Shown piece after piece: positions 28,546 to 39,870 of a stretch of 64,000 nt of DNA. Every line of letters begins with the position of its first letter. Positions within the stretch are counted from its first letter, which is position 1. The notes beneath the pieces are model-generated. The model ran no database searches. It saw only the letters and a program-made list of their open reading frames with translations, and was not told the origin of the DNA. A program made the position numbers and the translations under genes. The DNA comes from Magicicada septendecula (Eukaryota > Arthropoda > Insecta > Hemiptera > Cicadidae), in contig CM068367.1 of NCBI GenBank assembly GCA_034769895.1, positions 1,311,829,046 to 1,311,893,045 of the forward strand, given 5' to 3'.

Positions 28546-30838
28546 CTCTTGTTTGTATAAATGTTAATACAAATACAACTAAGTAATTAGTATCTGAACA
28601 GAAGTGTTATTATTTTAATAACCCATGAGATCTTAAATATCTCTGGCGCCCAGCAATTTAAATAAAGAATTAATCATATTTGATATGATAAATATAATTG
28701 ATAGTATCATGCAAGCTTTGTAATTATACTAGTTGGCGTTATCACGCGGAGCTTTATCCACGACTGAAGCTCCGTAAGAGTTTATAAATATGACAATGTT
28801 TATTGCCATCATCAGGACCTGTGTAGGAATACAAAAGAAATATCAAACACAACAGAACAATTATTTGGGTGAATGTGTTCATGTATGTGAGTGTGTGTGC
28901 GTAGGCATACATATGAATGTATCATTGTATATGTGAAGGAGTTGAGATAATTTGTTTACATCTTCAAATGTTTTCTTTAAGCAAACGAGAAAATTATAAT
29001 ATCACAGAACTTAATTTATACACTATTACAATTTAAATTGCTATATGTAATGATATTTTTAATTAATTATAAAAGCAATAATTAACAATTAGATATTAGA
29101 TTGGTACAGAAATGTTTATACATATAGCAGTCAACATATAGCTTAGTAAAATATATTATAACTAAAAACAGATTGAGGGATGTTCAACTATGTAATTATT
29201 AAAAGTTGTTTTTAACATGTTTCACTCACTACTGGTATTAAAGACAATCATAATTTATAAACATATAAATTACACAATAACTGTAGAACTTTATGACCTT
29301 ACATCAGATTGTATAATGCAATATATTTTGTGTTGCACACCATTTATAAAACTGATGAGAAATAAACATTGAATGTACACTAAGTTAAAATTAGATATGT
29401 ACTCACAATAGTCACACCTTTAATGTGAGTTGATCATATGAACATTGGTTAAGTTTTTACTCTCCACAGTTTGGCTTGTTCCATAAACAGTACATAACTG
29501 GAAGATCAGGTAATTTACTGTGTATATTTTCTTTTCTTCTGGTTTCCTCCTCATATCGTTTTCTCTTACATCAATAACATATAAATGTAAATAGTATTTT
29601 GGTTTCACTGTTATGCAATGCACACACTGAAGACGTGACTATCTGCAAAGAAATGATTGGAATAAAATTGAATAGAGAGAGAATGAAAATTTTGATACTT
29701 GCAACTGATGTAGCAAATTTAACTGAATCTGAGAAGAGTTTATAAGATGCCTTGAAGATATAAATGAATATTGCAAAGATATTGATGACTTTTAATATAA
29801 AATTAAAATATTGAAATTAAAACTAAGAACCTACTGCATAGCAGTAAAGTACTAACAAAAGCACATGTAAAAACAAATAAGAAGAAATTTAAATAAACAA
29901 CCAGATTTAGTGATATATTATAGTACATGGTATTGACTGATATATGATATGGTATATAGCAAAGTAGCCGAGAGTGGTTATATCTGTCAAATGATAAATG
30001 CAGAACTTCACATGGGAAAACAGTGTCCAGTAAAAGGGAAAAAGCATTTAAACATTACTAGTACACGGTATTAGTTATAAAGTAAAGAACAAAATATAAA
30101 ATGTATTGTTTTGAACGTTGTTCTTATAGCTTTGACTTGAATGATGAGAGAACCAGAGAAGAAATTAAAGCTTATAAAAGATCTATAAAACATGCTAGGA
30201 GGTGCTGGTATTGTAGCTACACATTTAGCTTTATAATGCTGGGGAGTTGTGATTGTTGTCATCAGAGAATGTAGAATTGTTAATGTATAGTATACATTTA
30301 CTATATTTTTTGTTTGTAATGTTGAGTTGAATAATGTGATGTTAATTTTTCTCTCCTTATGAGTTTCGTACAGTATCTCACCATCCCCAACCACCAGCTA
30401 CATCTGCTCAGGGCACTGTCCACTATCAATCCGTATGCTTACACGTTACTTTGCACACCATATTCCCATGATATCCTCCCCTTCAGCCTTTCAGTTGGTG
30501 TTCACTTGAATATCTGCTTTGGCTATCATTTGTCCTCCATTCTCATTATATCACAAGCTCCCTTTTTTCAGGCTACCGTGGTCCCCCATAAACAATCCGA
30601 ATTTCTGAATGCATTTATTTATGTTATAAAATCACTATCCTTACTTATTGTGCATAACTTCATTTTTGAATTACTTAGTAGGGTAATAGTTGAATAATTA
30701 TGCCATGTTTGTTTAACTATATATGGCTTTTCTATACTTTGATTTGTTTCATTTTTGTAATTGAAGTTTATGTCACATAAACTAAGTGCAAAATGTGCGT
30801 TTTCTTTTTACTTACTGCCTATTCATTGTTGGTTACAG
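28546..30838. other. Intron segment between el3 and the second exon
   Basis: AT-rich. TCTGGCGCCCAGCAATT near 28643 is another primer-binding-site-like word. A decayed ribozyme-like foldback lies at 28735-28855 on the minus strand: CCTGATGATGGCAATAAACA then TTGTCA and a GGAGCTT/AAGCTCC hairpin, without the GAAA core. No gene recognised; a 112-codon frame at 30359-30697 has no similarity I know. Confidence 0.5.
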
Positions 30839-31022
30839 GATCGTGTATAATTGGATCAAATGATGTAAAAGTAGGAGAGTCTGTGTCCGTTAAGACTCCA
30901 TCAAAATCTGCAGATGTTGTCTTTGTCATTGAACAACTTAAAGAGAATGAAGAAGTGTTCTCATCATTGATTGTTCCTCTGGTATCAACAATTACTGCCG
31001 ATTTTAAGGAAAAAGGAATCAC
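30839..31022 (+). CDS. apolpp: Apolipophorin-like precursor, exon 2 of 8
   Basis: Acceptor GGTTACAG, donor GTATGT. Its first two bases complete the Gly codon left by exon 1, so no exon is missing in the 22.8-kb intron. Peptide begins SCIIGSNDVKVGESVSVK and contains SADVVFVIEQLKENEEVF, the start of a von Willebrand A-like fold (VVFVIE) typical of the post-VWD tail. Confidence 0.8.
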
Positions 31023-31854
31023 GTATGTATTAATAAAAAAGAAAAAAATTTTAGTTTTACATTCAGGTTTTAGATTAGTACATCTACACATTAGTACACA
31101 TTAGTAGTTAATCAAATGCACGTAAAGAAAATGGCAGAGAGAAATTGTGTTTATCCAGGAATACAATAAATAAAAATACATTTTTTATTTACATAAAAAA
31201 TGAATAATACTTTATATTTTTAAAAACAACAATATATTTTTTATTGTAAAATAAAAAAGTTATAAAGATGTCAACTTAACATAGGTGTCAGAAACTCTAT
31301 TCTGATGGCAGTCAAAACAAGGAGATCTTTAAGAATGTATAATGATACGTCATTATAAAATGCAGTTTATTTATGGTTAATTCAGAAAAGTAAATTAGAT
31401 AAACCATTAGCAGGACCTTCAGTAGGTGATAAAGCTTTTGATTTGAATAAAAACTAGGCAGTCCATATGATTTAAAAGTTTTTAATTTCATGTTTCTGCT
31501 CTCAGTTTTCATAATTATTACTTGATGATTTTTTTTAGTTTAGATTTTTTTTGCTTTTTGTAAATTATAATCACATGCATAATACTAGAGTGGGTAAACA
31601 AAATTTTAAAAATTTCCCAACTATGTTTTTTATAAAGTAGGTGTGTAATCAAAATTCTTTCTAAATAACTGTTAACATGTTGACAATAAATTTATCTCAA
31701 TATAACACAAATCATAAACATTTAATAACAATAAATTAATAGCTTATTAGTCTATATTGTTTAGAAAGCTTATTGCAGATTGCACAAAATAAATTACTTA
31801 ATGACTTAGCTTAATTTGTGTGATATATTAACAGTGTGTTAATTGTGTGTGTAG
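31023..31854. other. Intron 2
   Basis: 832 bp, AT-rich, no element recognised. Confidence 0.7.
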
Positions 31855-32048
31855 GGATGTAAAGTTTGCCTTGATTGGTTTTGGAGGTCCAAACCAGAAA
31901 TGGGTGCACCATTATACAACTGATGGGAAAATCGAATTCACCGGCAAAATAAAGAATATTGACTTTGAAAAGGAACCTGAAACAAAAAGAAAAGAGGGTT
32001 ACGAAGCCAAACTTGAGGCGTTTGTGGACCAATTCAATGTTGAAATTG
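31855..32048 (+). CDS. apolpp: Apolipophorin-like precursor, exon 3 of 8
   Basis: Acceptor TGTGTGTAG, donor GTAAAA (weaker than the others). Peptide DVKFALIGFGGPNQKWVHHY then a charged stretch with KIKNIDFEKEPETKRKEGYE and QFNVEIG. Phase continues from exon 2. Confidence 0.8.
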
Positions 32049-32527
32049 GTAAAAATACCATTTTTGGCATACAAATATTGTTATTATTAATAGTAACAAT
32101 CACAACTTAAAATTCAATATACAGACAGTTATATGCATACAACAAACATACACAGATTTTCACATGGACACACTATCATTTTAAGGGGCACTCTAAGTCA
32201 AGTTGCACAATCCAGAACAATTCCAAAGAATCTGGAACGATCCATAAACAGTCCAACAGGTAGAACATTACTGTCAAAATAGACACATATAATCACATGA
32301 GTACTCAGACATAGATACAATGTACGAATTAATATCTTCACCATGACAGTTTATGTTTATTCTAAATTCTGGTAATTTTTTTTTGTTTATTCTCAGTATC
32401 ATTAGGTAACTTTTAGTAATTTATCAAATATATTACCAATATTCACATTATTTTATCTTGTTTAGTATCGTGTAAATAAATTTTTGCTAATAAATTTATT
32501 AAACTTTGATGATTTATCTATTTGCAG
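32049..32527. other. Intron 3
   Basis: 479 bp, AT-rich, nothing recognised. CAGAACAATTCC...GGAACGATCC near 32210-32240 is locally repetitive. Confidence 0.7.
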
Positions 32528-32649
32528 GCAACACACAAATGGTAGAAGCTGTAAGAGAAGCTTTTAGCTATTCATTCCGTCCAGATGCTGTAAAGTCAGT
32601 TATTGCAGTTTTGGCAAATCCATGTGACAAGAGCATACTCCCAGTCTCC
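32528..32649 (+). CDS. apolpp: Apolipophorin-like precursor, exon 4 of 8
   Basis: Acceptor ATTTGCAG, donor GTAAGT. Peptide NTQMVEAVREAFSYSFRPDA then SVIAVLANPCDKSILPVS: a helix-strand pattern with one cysteine, consistent with the A-like domain. Ends in phase 0. Confidence 0.8.
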
Positions 32650-33465
32650 GTAAGTATTGCATATGATTATATCAGTAGTGGCTGGTGTTATATAGTTGCA
32701 GTGTTGCACAACCACCAATGTAGAATGACTAAACTATAAAATAATATACAAAAACATTAAGCAGCTAAAAATCTCATAAATTAAAACAGAGAGCGTATCA
32801 GATTCTACCCGACAATGTTTGCATACAATTCAAATGTGGCACGCAGGCTGGTGGTTGTAGGCCGCTTGCATCTTCAACATTAAATGGCAGAGCTTACTAC
32901 ACAAACACATGGGAGGATGTGCAGTACTCTTCACAATTGTCCTATGTTCCCAATGTTAGCTTGGTGGTTGCAAATTTTCTGCAACACTCCACTAGTAGCG
33001 CTGTGTCAGGTTTAGTGTTTATGTTGGTTCAAGGTAGATGTTACCTGTTCTTTGAGGTTATAAAGTTATAGTAATATCTGACGATGATAGTTGGATTACT
33101 ATAAACATTTGTAATGTACAAAATAAAAAATATATTCTTGTTAAAATTTTTTTATTACTAATAATAATATAAAATAACAAGAAAAATTTGAGCATATATG
33201 AACAGAAGTAATAATTTTGTATAACTGTGATTATAATAGTTTAATGTCTTTTAATACCCCCTCCCCCTTCAACTCAACCAACTACTACAACCACCAAAAT
33301 TTGGAACCTCCAACCGCCACTGGATTATATTATAATTATTTAGTAATAAACAATTTTAAGTAGAGTAAAATCTTGATACAATGGTAATTCATGGATCCGA
33401 AACAGTATTGTTAGTGGAAATTGGCATTATATAGAGATTCGCATCATTATGTCGCGTAATTAATT
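32650..33465. other. Intron 4, part before PLE-C
   Basis: No gene. The stretch 32790-33060 is less AT-rich (GGCACGCAGGCTGGTGGTTG, CACTCCACTAGTAGCGCTGT) and may be an old interspersed repeat; not identified. Confidence 0.4.
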
Positions 33466-33518
33466 CTCTGAATATTAATTACTACACTTTCACATGTGAA
33501 ACTTACTTTGTTTATTTT

Positions 33519-33562
33519 CCTCGTACTACGTTTCAGCGTGATGTTCGCCTTCCTCAGCGAGG
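33519..33562 (-). ncRNA. Hammerhead-ribozyme-like motif, PLE-C left arm
   Basis: On the minus strand: CCTCG, core CTGAGGA, stem II GGCG/CGCT, core GAAA, stem III of two pairs with loop GTA, then GTA and CGAGG closing stem I with five pairs. All conserved hammerhead positions are present (CUGANGA, GAAA, cleavage triplet GUA). The opposite arm of the palindrome (about 33775-33822) has lost the core. Confidence 0.65.
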
Positions 33563-34120
33563 TATGATACTGAATGTCCGGAACTTGTAACGGTTTTTTC
33601 TAGTTGGTAGGTTGTGTGGGGGGATGGAGGTGGAAACATTACTTCTGAAGTAAAACATACAATACTTCGGAATCCCGCGCCAACCCCCTTCCACCTCCAT
33701 ATACCCCCACACAACCTACCAACTAGAAAAAACCGTTACAAGTTCCAGACTCTATTCCGGACATTCAGTATCATACCTCGATGAAGAAGGCGAACAACAT
33801 GCTAAAACGTCATACGAGGAAAATAAACAAAGTAAGTTTCACATGTGAAAGTGTAGTAATTAATATTCATTAAGTGCTGTGAAAGAAGAGGATGAACATT
33901 CAAAATAACATTAATACCGCAAACAGAGCATACATCATCCACAGATACAGGAATGTCAAGGAACAGGTAATGAAAACTTCCTTAACAATTGCCTTCAACA
34001 AATCATGCTGAAAACAGAACATAATACCACCACACGCACAAATTACAATAAAACAAAACACACACACTTCACTTTTAACCAAACAAAAAGCCGAAAACAT
34101 ATACTTAAACAACATAATCA

Positions 34121-34610
34121 ATGATCTATACCACAAGAAAGACACTCAACATACAGGACTACAATCTACACATAAAACTAACACAAATGTTACACCTTAT
34201 CGAACTCGAAAATGTAATACAACACACGCAAAACAATATAGAAAAACTCAAATCGAGAATACAAGATAGACATAACAAAAAATTAACAAACCTCACAACA
34301 CGCATAATAGAAACAATCCCCACACCGACACACAAATTCCACACACGCACAGTAAGCACAACTGACATCAGTTTCACAAATGATGAAATAACTTTATTAA
34401 ACAAAGGACTCAAACATAATTTAAAAAACAATACACCCAACAACAACAACCACAATAGACATATACGCGACTTAATCATAGACACCAAAACAGCTGTACA
34501 AAACACACACATTAACGACCAAGATCCCATACTGCATGACATAAAACGTAATTACAACACACACAAAAACACCAACCAAAAGGTCACAATAACGAAATTA
34601 AAACGCTAAA
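34121..34610 (+). pseudogene. PLE-C protein, N-terminal part
   Basis: 162 codons of Lys/Asn/Thr-rich sequence with EITLLNKGLKHNL and RDLIIDTKTAVQN, the conserved PLE region N-terminal to the RT. It ends at TAA 34607-34609. The next segment (ADKGNINVIMDKQE, 34660-34690) is in another frame with further stops, so the chain is broken. Confidence 0.75.
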
Positions 34611-34803
34611 ATATATAAGACAAAAATTACTTGAACATAACCTAACGATATGAAAAGCCGATAAAGGGAACATAAATGTTATAATGGATAAACAAGAAAT
34701 TAACAATAAAATTGAGAAATTCTTCACCAAAAACAATATAACAAAAATAGATAAAGGCCCCCACATTAAAATATCAAAAACAAATAAACAAATTTATAAA
34801 TAA

Positions 34804-36318
34804 CGCAAAACACATAATCCAAACAGAAAACGTCAAATACCTCAAACAAGTCAAACCAAACCCTCAAAACTAAATGCTTTACCGAAAATACACAAACCCA
34901 ATACTCCCATCAGACCTTTAATAAACAACACACAAGCACCCTCCCACAAAATCGCAAGACACCTAGATAAAATAATCAGGAAAAACATAAATCTAATTAA
35001 CAACACTTCTGTCAAAAACAACATAGAACTGGTCAAGAAAACCGAACACATCCACATTCCACACAATTCAACATTAGCATCTTTTGACATAACCAATTTA
35101 TACACCAACATACCCATCAAAGACACCATACAAACACTTGAACATTTATTTAGACAAAACAACACGCCCGAAACACACATACATGAGATCATTGCACTCA
35201 CCAAAATAATCACAGAACAAAATTACTTCACATACAACAACAAGATGTACACACAAACAGACGGACTCCCCATGGGCTCCCCCATATCAGGAATACTAGC
35301 TAAAATATTCATACACAACATGGAACAAAAACATATAATAAACAACAACAAATACACCAACAAAATAATTTATTGGCACAGATACGTAGATGATATATTA
35401 CTTTTATATAATGGCAATACAAGACAGGTCGAAAATTTCCACAAATACATAAACACGATACACCACAAACTAAAATTTACACTTGAAATAGAACAAAACA
35501 ATAGTATAAAATTTCTTGACCTAACAATTAACAAAACAAACAATAAACACACATATAAAATATACAGGAAACCAACCACAACTGACATGGTCATACACAA
35601 CACATCAAACCATCCAACGCAACACAAACATGTTGCATTCAACCATATGCTCCATAGACTCACAAACATACCACTAAGTAAACAAGATTATAAAGAAGAA
35701 CTCAACACAATCAAATACATAGCAATAAAAAATGGTTATAACCCTGATTTAATAAACAAACTACACAGACACATCCTAAACAAAAACGATAAAACAAAAA
35801 ATACCAACAACACACAACCAAATAAATACATCACACTCACATACTACAACTCCAACACACACAAAATTGCCAACACATTCAGGAAACACAATTACAAAAT
35901 AGCTTACAGAACCAACAATACCATCAAAAAACACATCAACGATACAAACACGGACGTACCCATATACAACAAAACAGGGGTATACAAAATAAAATGCAAC
36001 GATTGTAATAATTTCTATATAGGCCAGACGGGAAGATCTTTTTCTTCAAGATTTTCTGAACACCTAAAAGCTTTATCCAATAACAACATACACTCCACGT
36101 TCGCCACACACATACAGACAAAAAACCACAGCTACACCAACATAAAAAACAATCTTGAGATCCTACACTACTTACCTAAAAGTCGAAAACTTAACACCGC
36201 AGAACAAAACGAAATATACAAACACTACACAATACAACCAAACAACATACTTAATGACCAATTACACTTTAAATCACACGCATTCTTTGACACAATACTG
36301 AATGTCCGGAACTTGTAA
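34804..36318 (+). pseudogene. PLE-C protein, RT core and GIY-YIG nuclease
   Basis: Open from just after the TAA at 34801-34803 for about 505 codons. RT motifs: LPKIHKPNTPIRPL, SFDITNLYTNIPI (A), GLPMGSPISGILAKIF (B), WHRYVDDILLLY (C), IKFLDLTI (D), YRKPTTTD. Nuclease: GVYKIKCNDCNNFYIGQTGR, SSRFSEHLKAL, EIYKHY and NILNDQLHFKSHAFF. This part looks complete, but the N-terminal half is disrupted. Confidence 0.88.
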
Positions 36319-36635
36319 CGGTTTTTTCTAGTTGGTAGGTTGTGTGGGGGGATGGAGGTGGAAACATTACTTCTGAAGTAAAACATACAATACTTCGGAA
36401 TCCCATGCCAACCCCCTTCCACCTCCACACCTCCCCACACAACCTACCAACTAGAAAAAACTGTTACAAGTGCCGGACATTCAGTATCATACCTCGCTGA
36501 GGAAGGCGAACATTACGCTGAAACATCGTACGAGGAAAATAAATAAAGTAAGCTTCACATGTGAAAGCATAGTAATTAATATTCATTAAATGCTATGAAA
36601 GAAGAGGATGAACATTCAAAATAACATAAAACTAA
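36296..36635 (+). repeat. 3' pLTR of PLE-C
   Basis: Nearly the same as 33569-33905, so the element kept its terminal repeat pair. Internal arms of roughly 60 bp (CCGGAACTTGTAACGG...GGAGGTGG and complement). Confidence 0.8.
36492..36535 (+). ncRNA. Hammerhead-ribozyme-like motif, PLE-C 3' pLTR
   Basis: CCTCG (36492-36496), CTGAGGA (36497-36503), stem II GGCG/CGCT, GAAA (36520-36523), stem III C-G with loop ATC plus A-U, GTA at 36528-36530, CGAGG (36531-36535) closing stem I. Against the left-arm copy only loop positions differ. Confidence 0.65.
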
Positions 36636-36640
36636 TTCTC

Positions 36641-37411
36641 ACTTTAACAGATGTATAGGTAGAGCTCTTGTAATTGAAATACATTATTAATTAACAGTTT
36701 GGAACATTCAATTCTGATAAATATATGGGATCTTTTAGTACAGACCATAAAAATAGACACAAAATACAAATCTAGAACACTGTATATCCATTACTGTACA
36801 TTATGTGTAGTATAGTGTTAACTCACTTCTTATTCTGCTTGACTTAGTCACATTTTTTATCAGAGAATTACAACATTCACACCATTATAGTGGATTGTTA
36901 TTACCATTTTTTAACATTACATTAATTACTGTACTTAAAAAGTATATGACTGTTTCACTTTTGTTTTTAGAGAAGCAAACGCTTCTCCAGGCAATAGCTT
37001 GTGAGCTAATAATGGTTCATTCAGACTTTGTTTCCAAAACGATGGAGCAAAGCCTTTGGCTAATTAAATGATGCAAGAACTTAATCTTAAAACAAGACAC
37101 ATTACAGCTAACAGAGAATGAAACTGCACTCGGCCTTGTGTGCGCGGTGAACAATTTTTGTTAGAGCTAGAGTGGGGGAAACATGAACCGCACTTGACTT
37201 GTGTTGCCGTGGTGTGTGTTTCAGTGGATGTATAGTCGTATCAAAATTTAAGTGGGTGTTAGAAATATAATTTGCATAGTTTCCTTCCTTATTGTGTTAT
37301 ATATATTTACTTACTTACTTACACTTACTTGTAAGTGTTTAGATACTGTATATGCTTGAGATACTGTATATCTGAAGTATATCGTTATTTACTTCATAGA
37401 TAACGTATAAA
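36641..37411. other. Intron 4 between PLE-C and the DNA transposon
   Basis: No gene. Short TTAC repeats near 37310-37325. I looked here for a terminal inverted repeat of the downstream transposon and found none I trust. Confidence 0.45.
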
Positions 37412-38797
37412 ATGGACGCTAACGTGGAATTCAGAAGTAAAGTGAAACACAAAATGTTGAGTGGACAAAGCCGGGAAATTATTAGTTGCGTATTGCAGTT
37501 TATGCAAAACGAGCCAAAAAAAGGTGTGCCAGTTATACCTTTGGCTAAAGTGGAGGAACGCGTTGCAGCAGCTACTGGTGTAAGTTTACGGACTATGAAA
37601 ACGATTGCCGGTGAGTCGCGAAAAATTGAGTGCGGTGGGTCGACATCTTTTTCAACACCTAAAAAGAAATTGAAAAATAGAAATAAAAAAATTGTGCTGG
37701 ATGACTTCGATCGATGTGTTTTACGTAGACTAGTTTTAAATTTTCATATAAATGAAAAGAGGGTGCCAACGATGAAGGCAATCCACAAAAAATTTTGCAG
37801 TCAGTGATACGGAATATAGAGGTTGTGTAGACACATTACGAGAAGAATTACACACAATGGGATTTAAGTGGGTGAAAACAAAATCAGACCAGAAACTTCT
37901 CATGGAACGACATGACATAAGACAGATGAGACTGAACTATTTACGCACAATAATGAGGTACAGAGAGGAAAACAGAAACATTGTTTATATGGATGAGACA
38001 TATTTACATTCTACGTATACACAAGTAAAGAGCTGGACCGATGATTCAAATGAAGGACTAAAGAAGAAAGTTACAAAAGGCCAGAAACTAATAATAATCC
38101 ATGCTGGCAGAGAAAATTGTTTTGTTATTGGTGCTAATTTAACTTGGAAGTCGACATTATCAACAGGAGATTATCATGATGAGATGAATTACTCTAATTT
38201 CAGGAAGTGGGTAGAACTAAATGGACTGCCACCAAACAGTGTTCTTGTCATGGATAACGCTCCCTGCCACAACAAACAAACTGAAAAATGTCCGACTTCT
38301 AATTCCAGGAAAGACGACATGAAAGACTGGCTTACAAAGAAAAACATACAATTTGAAAATTCAATGTTGAAACCCGATTTGTACACATTAATCAAATTAT
38401 ATAAACCAAAATATAAAAGTATGAAATCGACGAGTTATTACACAATCATGGACATTCTGTTCTACGTTTGCCTCCTTACCATCCAGATCTAAACCCCATT
38501 GAACTCGTATGGGCTTCTTTAAAAGAATATGTTGCAAAGAGAAATGTTACTTTCAATTTTAATGATGTTAATAATTACTGTAATGATTTTTTCGAAAGTT
38601 TTTCAAAAGACGATTGGCTATCTAGGTGCAGGCACGTAATTAAAATAGAAAGAGAATACTGGGAAAAAGAACAACTCTTCGATACTGTAGTGGACGATAT
38701 TATAATAAATCTAGGTGAAGACAGTGAAGAAGAATCGGAAGAAGAGAATTCAGATACTGACAGTGATATTTCGGGAGTTCATCCAATGAACGAGTAA
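37412..38797 (+). pseudogene. IS630/Tc1/mariner-superfamily transposase, broken
   Basis: Cut-and-paste transposase in three frames: 37412-37807 (N-terminal helix-turn-helix-like DNA-binding part), 37803-38460 (catalytic Asp in NIVYMDETYLHS and VLVMDNAPCHN, then RKDDMKDWLTKKNIQF) and 38443-38797 (LPPYHPDLNPIELVWASLKE with the catalytic Glu, then an acidic tail). Indels near 37800 and 38445-38465 break it. The second Asp and the Glu are 248 bases apart; allowing the one-base loss, 82 residues lie between them, a DD82E spacing that as I recall defines the Sailor group. Terminal inverted repeats not identified. Confidence 0.85.
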
Positions 38798-39662
38798 TTG
38801 TCAAGTTTATTTTAATACTTAAAATTGGTGTATTAAATGATTATTAATTATTAATATTATTATTAATGAAAGAGTGAATTGAACTATAACTTCTTCTTTT
38901 TATTTAGTAATGTGGACATATGAAACAGTTTATAGTGTTTAAAATTTTTAATTGTTTGATATGGCGAAAGAAAATTAATACACTTCAGCTGGAGGTAAGA
39001 ACATTTTTATTTTCCTCATTTACTTGGGTTTCACTTCCTAAATTAGAAATTGTATTTCGCTGTATAATTTCCTAAAACTTTACAAGCTCTTACACTATAA
39101 AGACATTACATTCAGCACGGGTTAAATAAACTCTGAACACAGTAAATTTTGTACATTGTCAACATGAAACGAGTGTACGTAGATGATGTAGTTCGTAAAC
39201 TTCATCCGCCTCACTCACATACTACTACCGTCTCACTCACTCCCATCTGCGCAGCTCACGGACAATTTCGATTCAGTTTAGTTGTACATCACATCTACAA
39301 AAATCTGACTTTTACATTTTGTTAACAAAAGTACCAGTTTAGATACCAAAACTCACAATTTTGTTATCTGTTCACTTAAGGTATATTTGCAAACACTGAA
39401 TATAAAATAATAAGCATTTTGTTAATAGAAGTTTCTTTTTCTTAAGTTGACAATTTTTGTATAACGTGTATTGCATAAAACATGGCAATCATGAGAGAAA
39501 AAAGAAAAAACATCAGTTTAGTGATACAGAACTAAGTTTTAGAATTCAAAACAAATACATCTTAAGCTTGTGTAAAGAAGTTACATGTGTGTGTGGGGGG
39601 GGGGTGAAAAATGTCATATTAAAATTTTAGATGTATTACTAATAAAACGTCATTTGTTTTAG
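38798..39662. other. Intron 4, part after the transposase
   Basis: AT-rich; 39175-39300 is richer in CTCACTC-type words and might include the transposon's right end. No gene. Confidence 0.45.
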
Positions 39663-39786
39663 TTGCAACAATTCAGAATGATGTTGAATCGTATCCACCA
39701 AATCAGAAGTGGTGTCTACTTCCACTTAGTAACACAAATTAAGGACTTGTCTCTGGAAGATTCTAAACTTGCTGCAAATGTTGTTG
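39663..39786 (+). CDS. apolpp: Apolipophorin-like precursor, exon 5 of 8
   Basis: Acceptor TTGTTTTAG, donor GTTAGT. Phase 0 start. Peptide LQQFRMMLNRIHQIRSGVYF, then HLVTQIKDLSLEDSKLAANV. Donor GTTAGT is less usual but the phase join to exon 6 (GGT) is exact. Confidence 0.8.
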
Positions 39787-39837
39787 GTTAGTATTAGTTT
39801 TAATTATAATATTAATAATATTACTCTTCCCCCCCAT

Positions 39838-39870
<33 letters not shown>

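Larger units (their letters stand above)
33466..36640 (+). mobile_element. PLE-C: Penelope-like element with terminal repeats
   Basis: Direct terminal repeats (pLTRs) at about 33569-33905 and 36296-36635, each holding an internal inverted repeat from GTCCGGAACTTGTAACGG to its complement. The left end extends into a palindrome of about 400 bp (33466-33868). The protein region runs 34121-36318 with several lesions. It lies in intron 4 of the apolipophorin-like gene, same strand. Confidence 0.85.

Noticed and set aside
28735..28855. Hammerhead-like motif on the minus strand
   Set aside because: Has CTGATGA and a stem-II-like pair but lacks the GAAA core; kept only as a remark on the intron.
30359..30697. 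112-codon frame before exon 2
   Set aside because: Intronic, no recognisable domain, no splice signals tying it to the host gene.
36641..37411. Terminal inverted repeat for the DD82E transposon
   Set aside because: No convincing match between 36.6-37.4 kb and 38.8-39.3 kb by eye.
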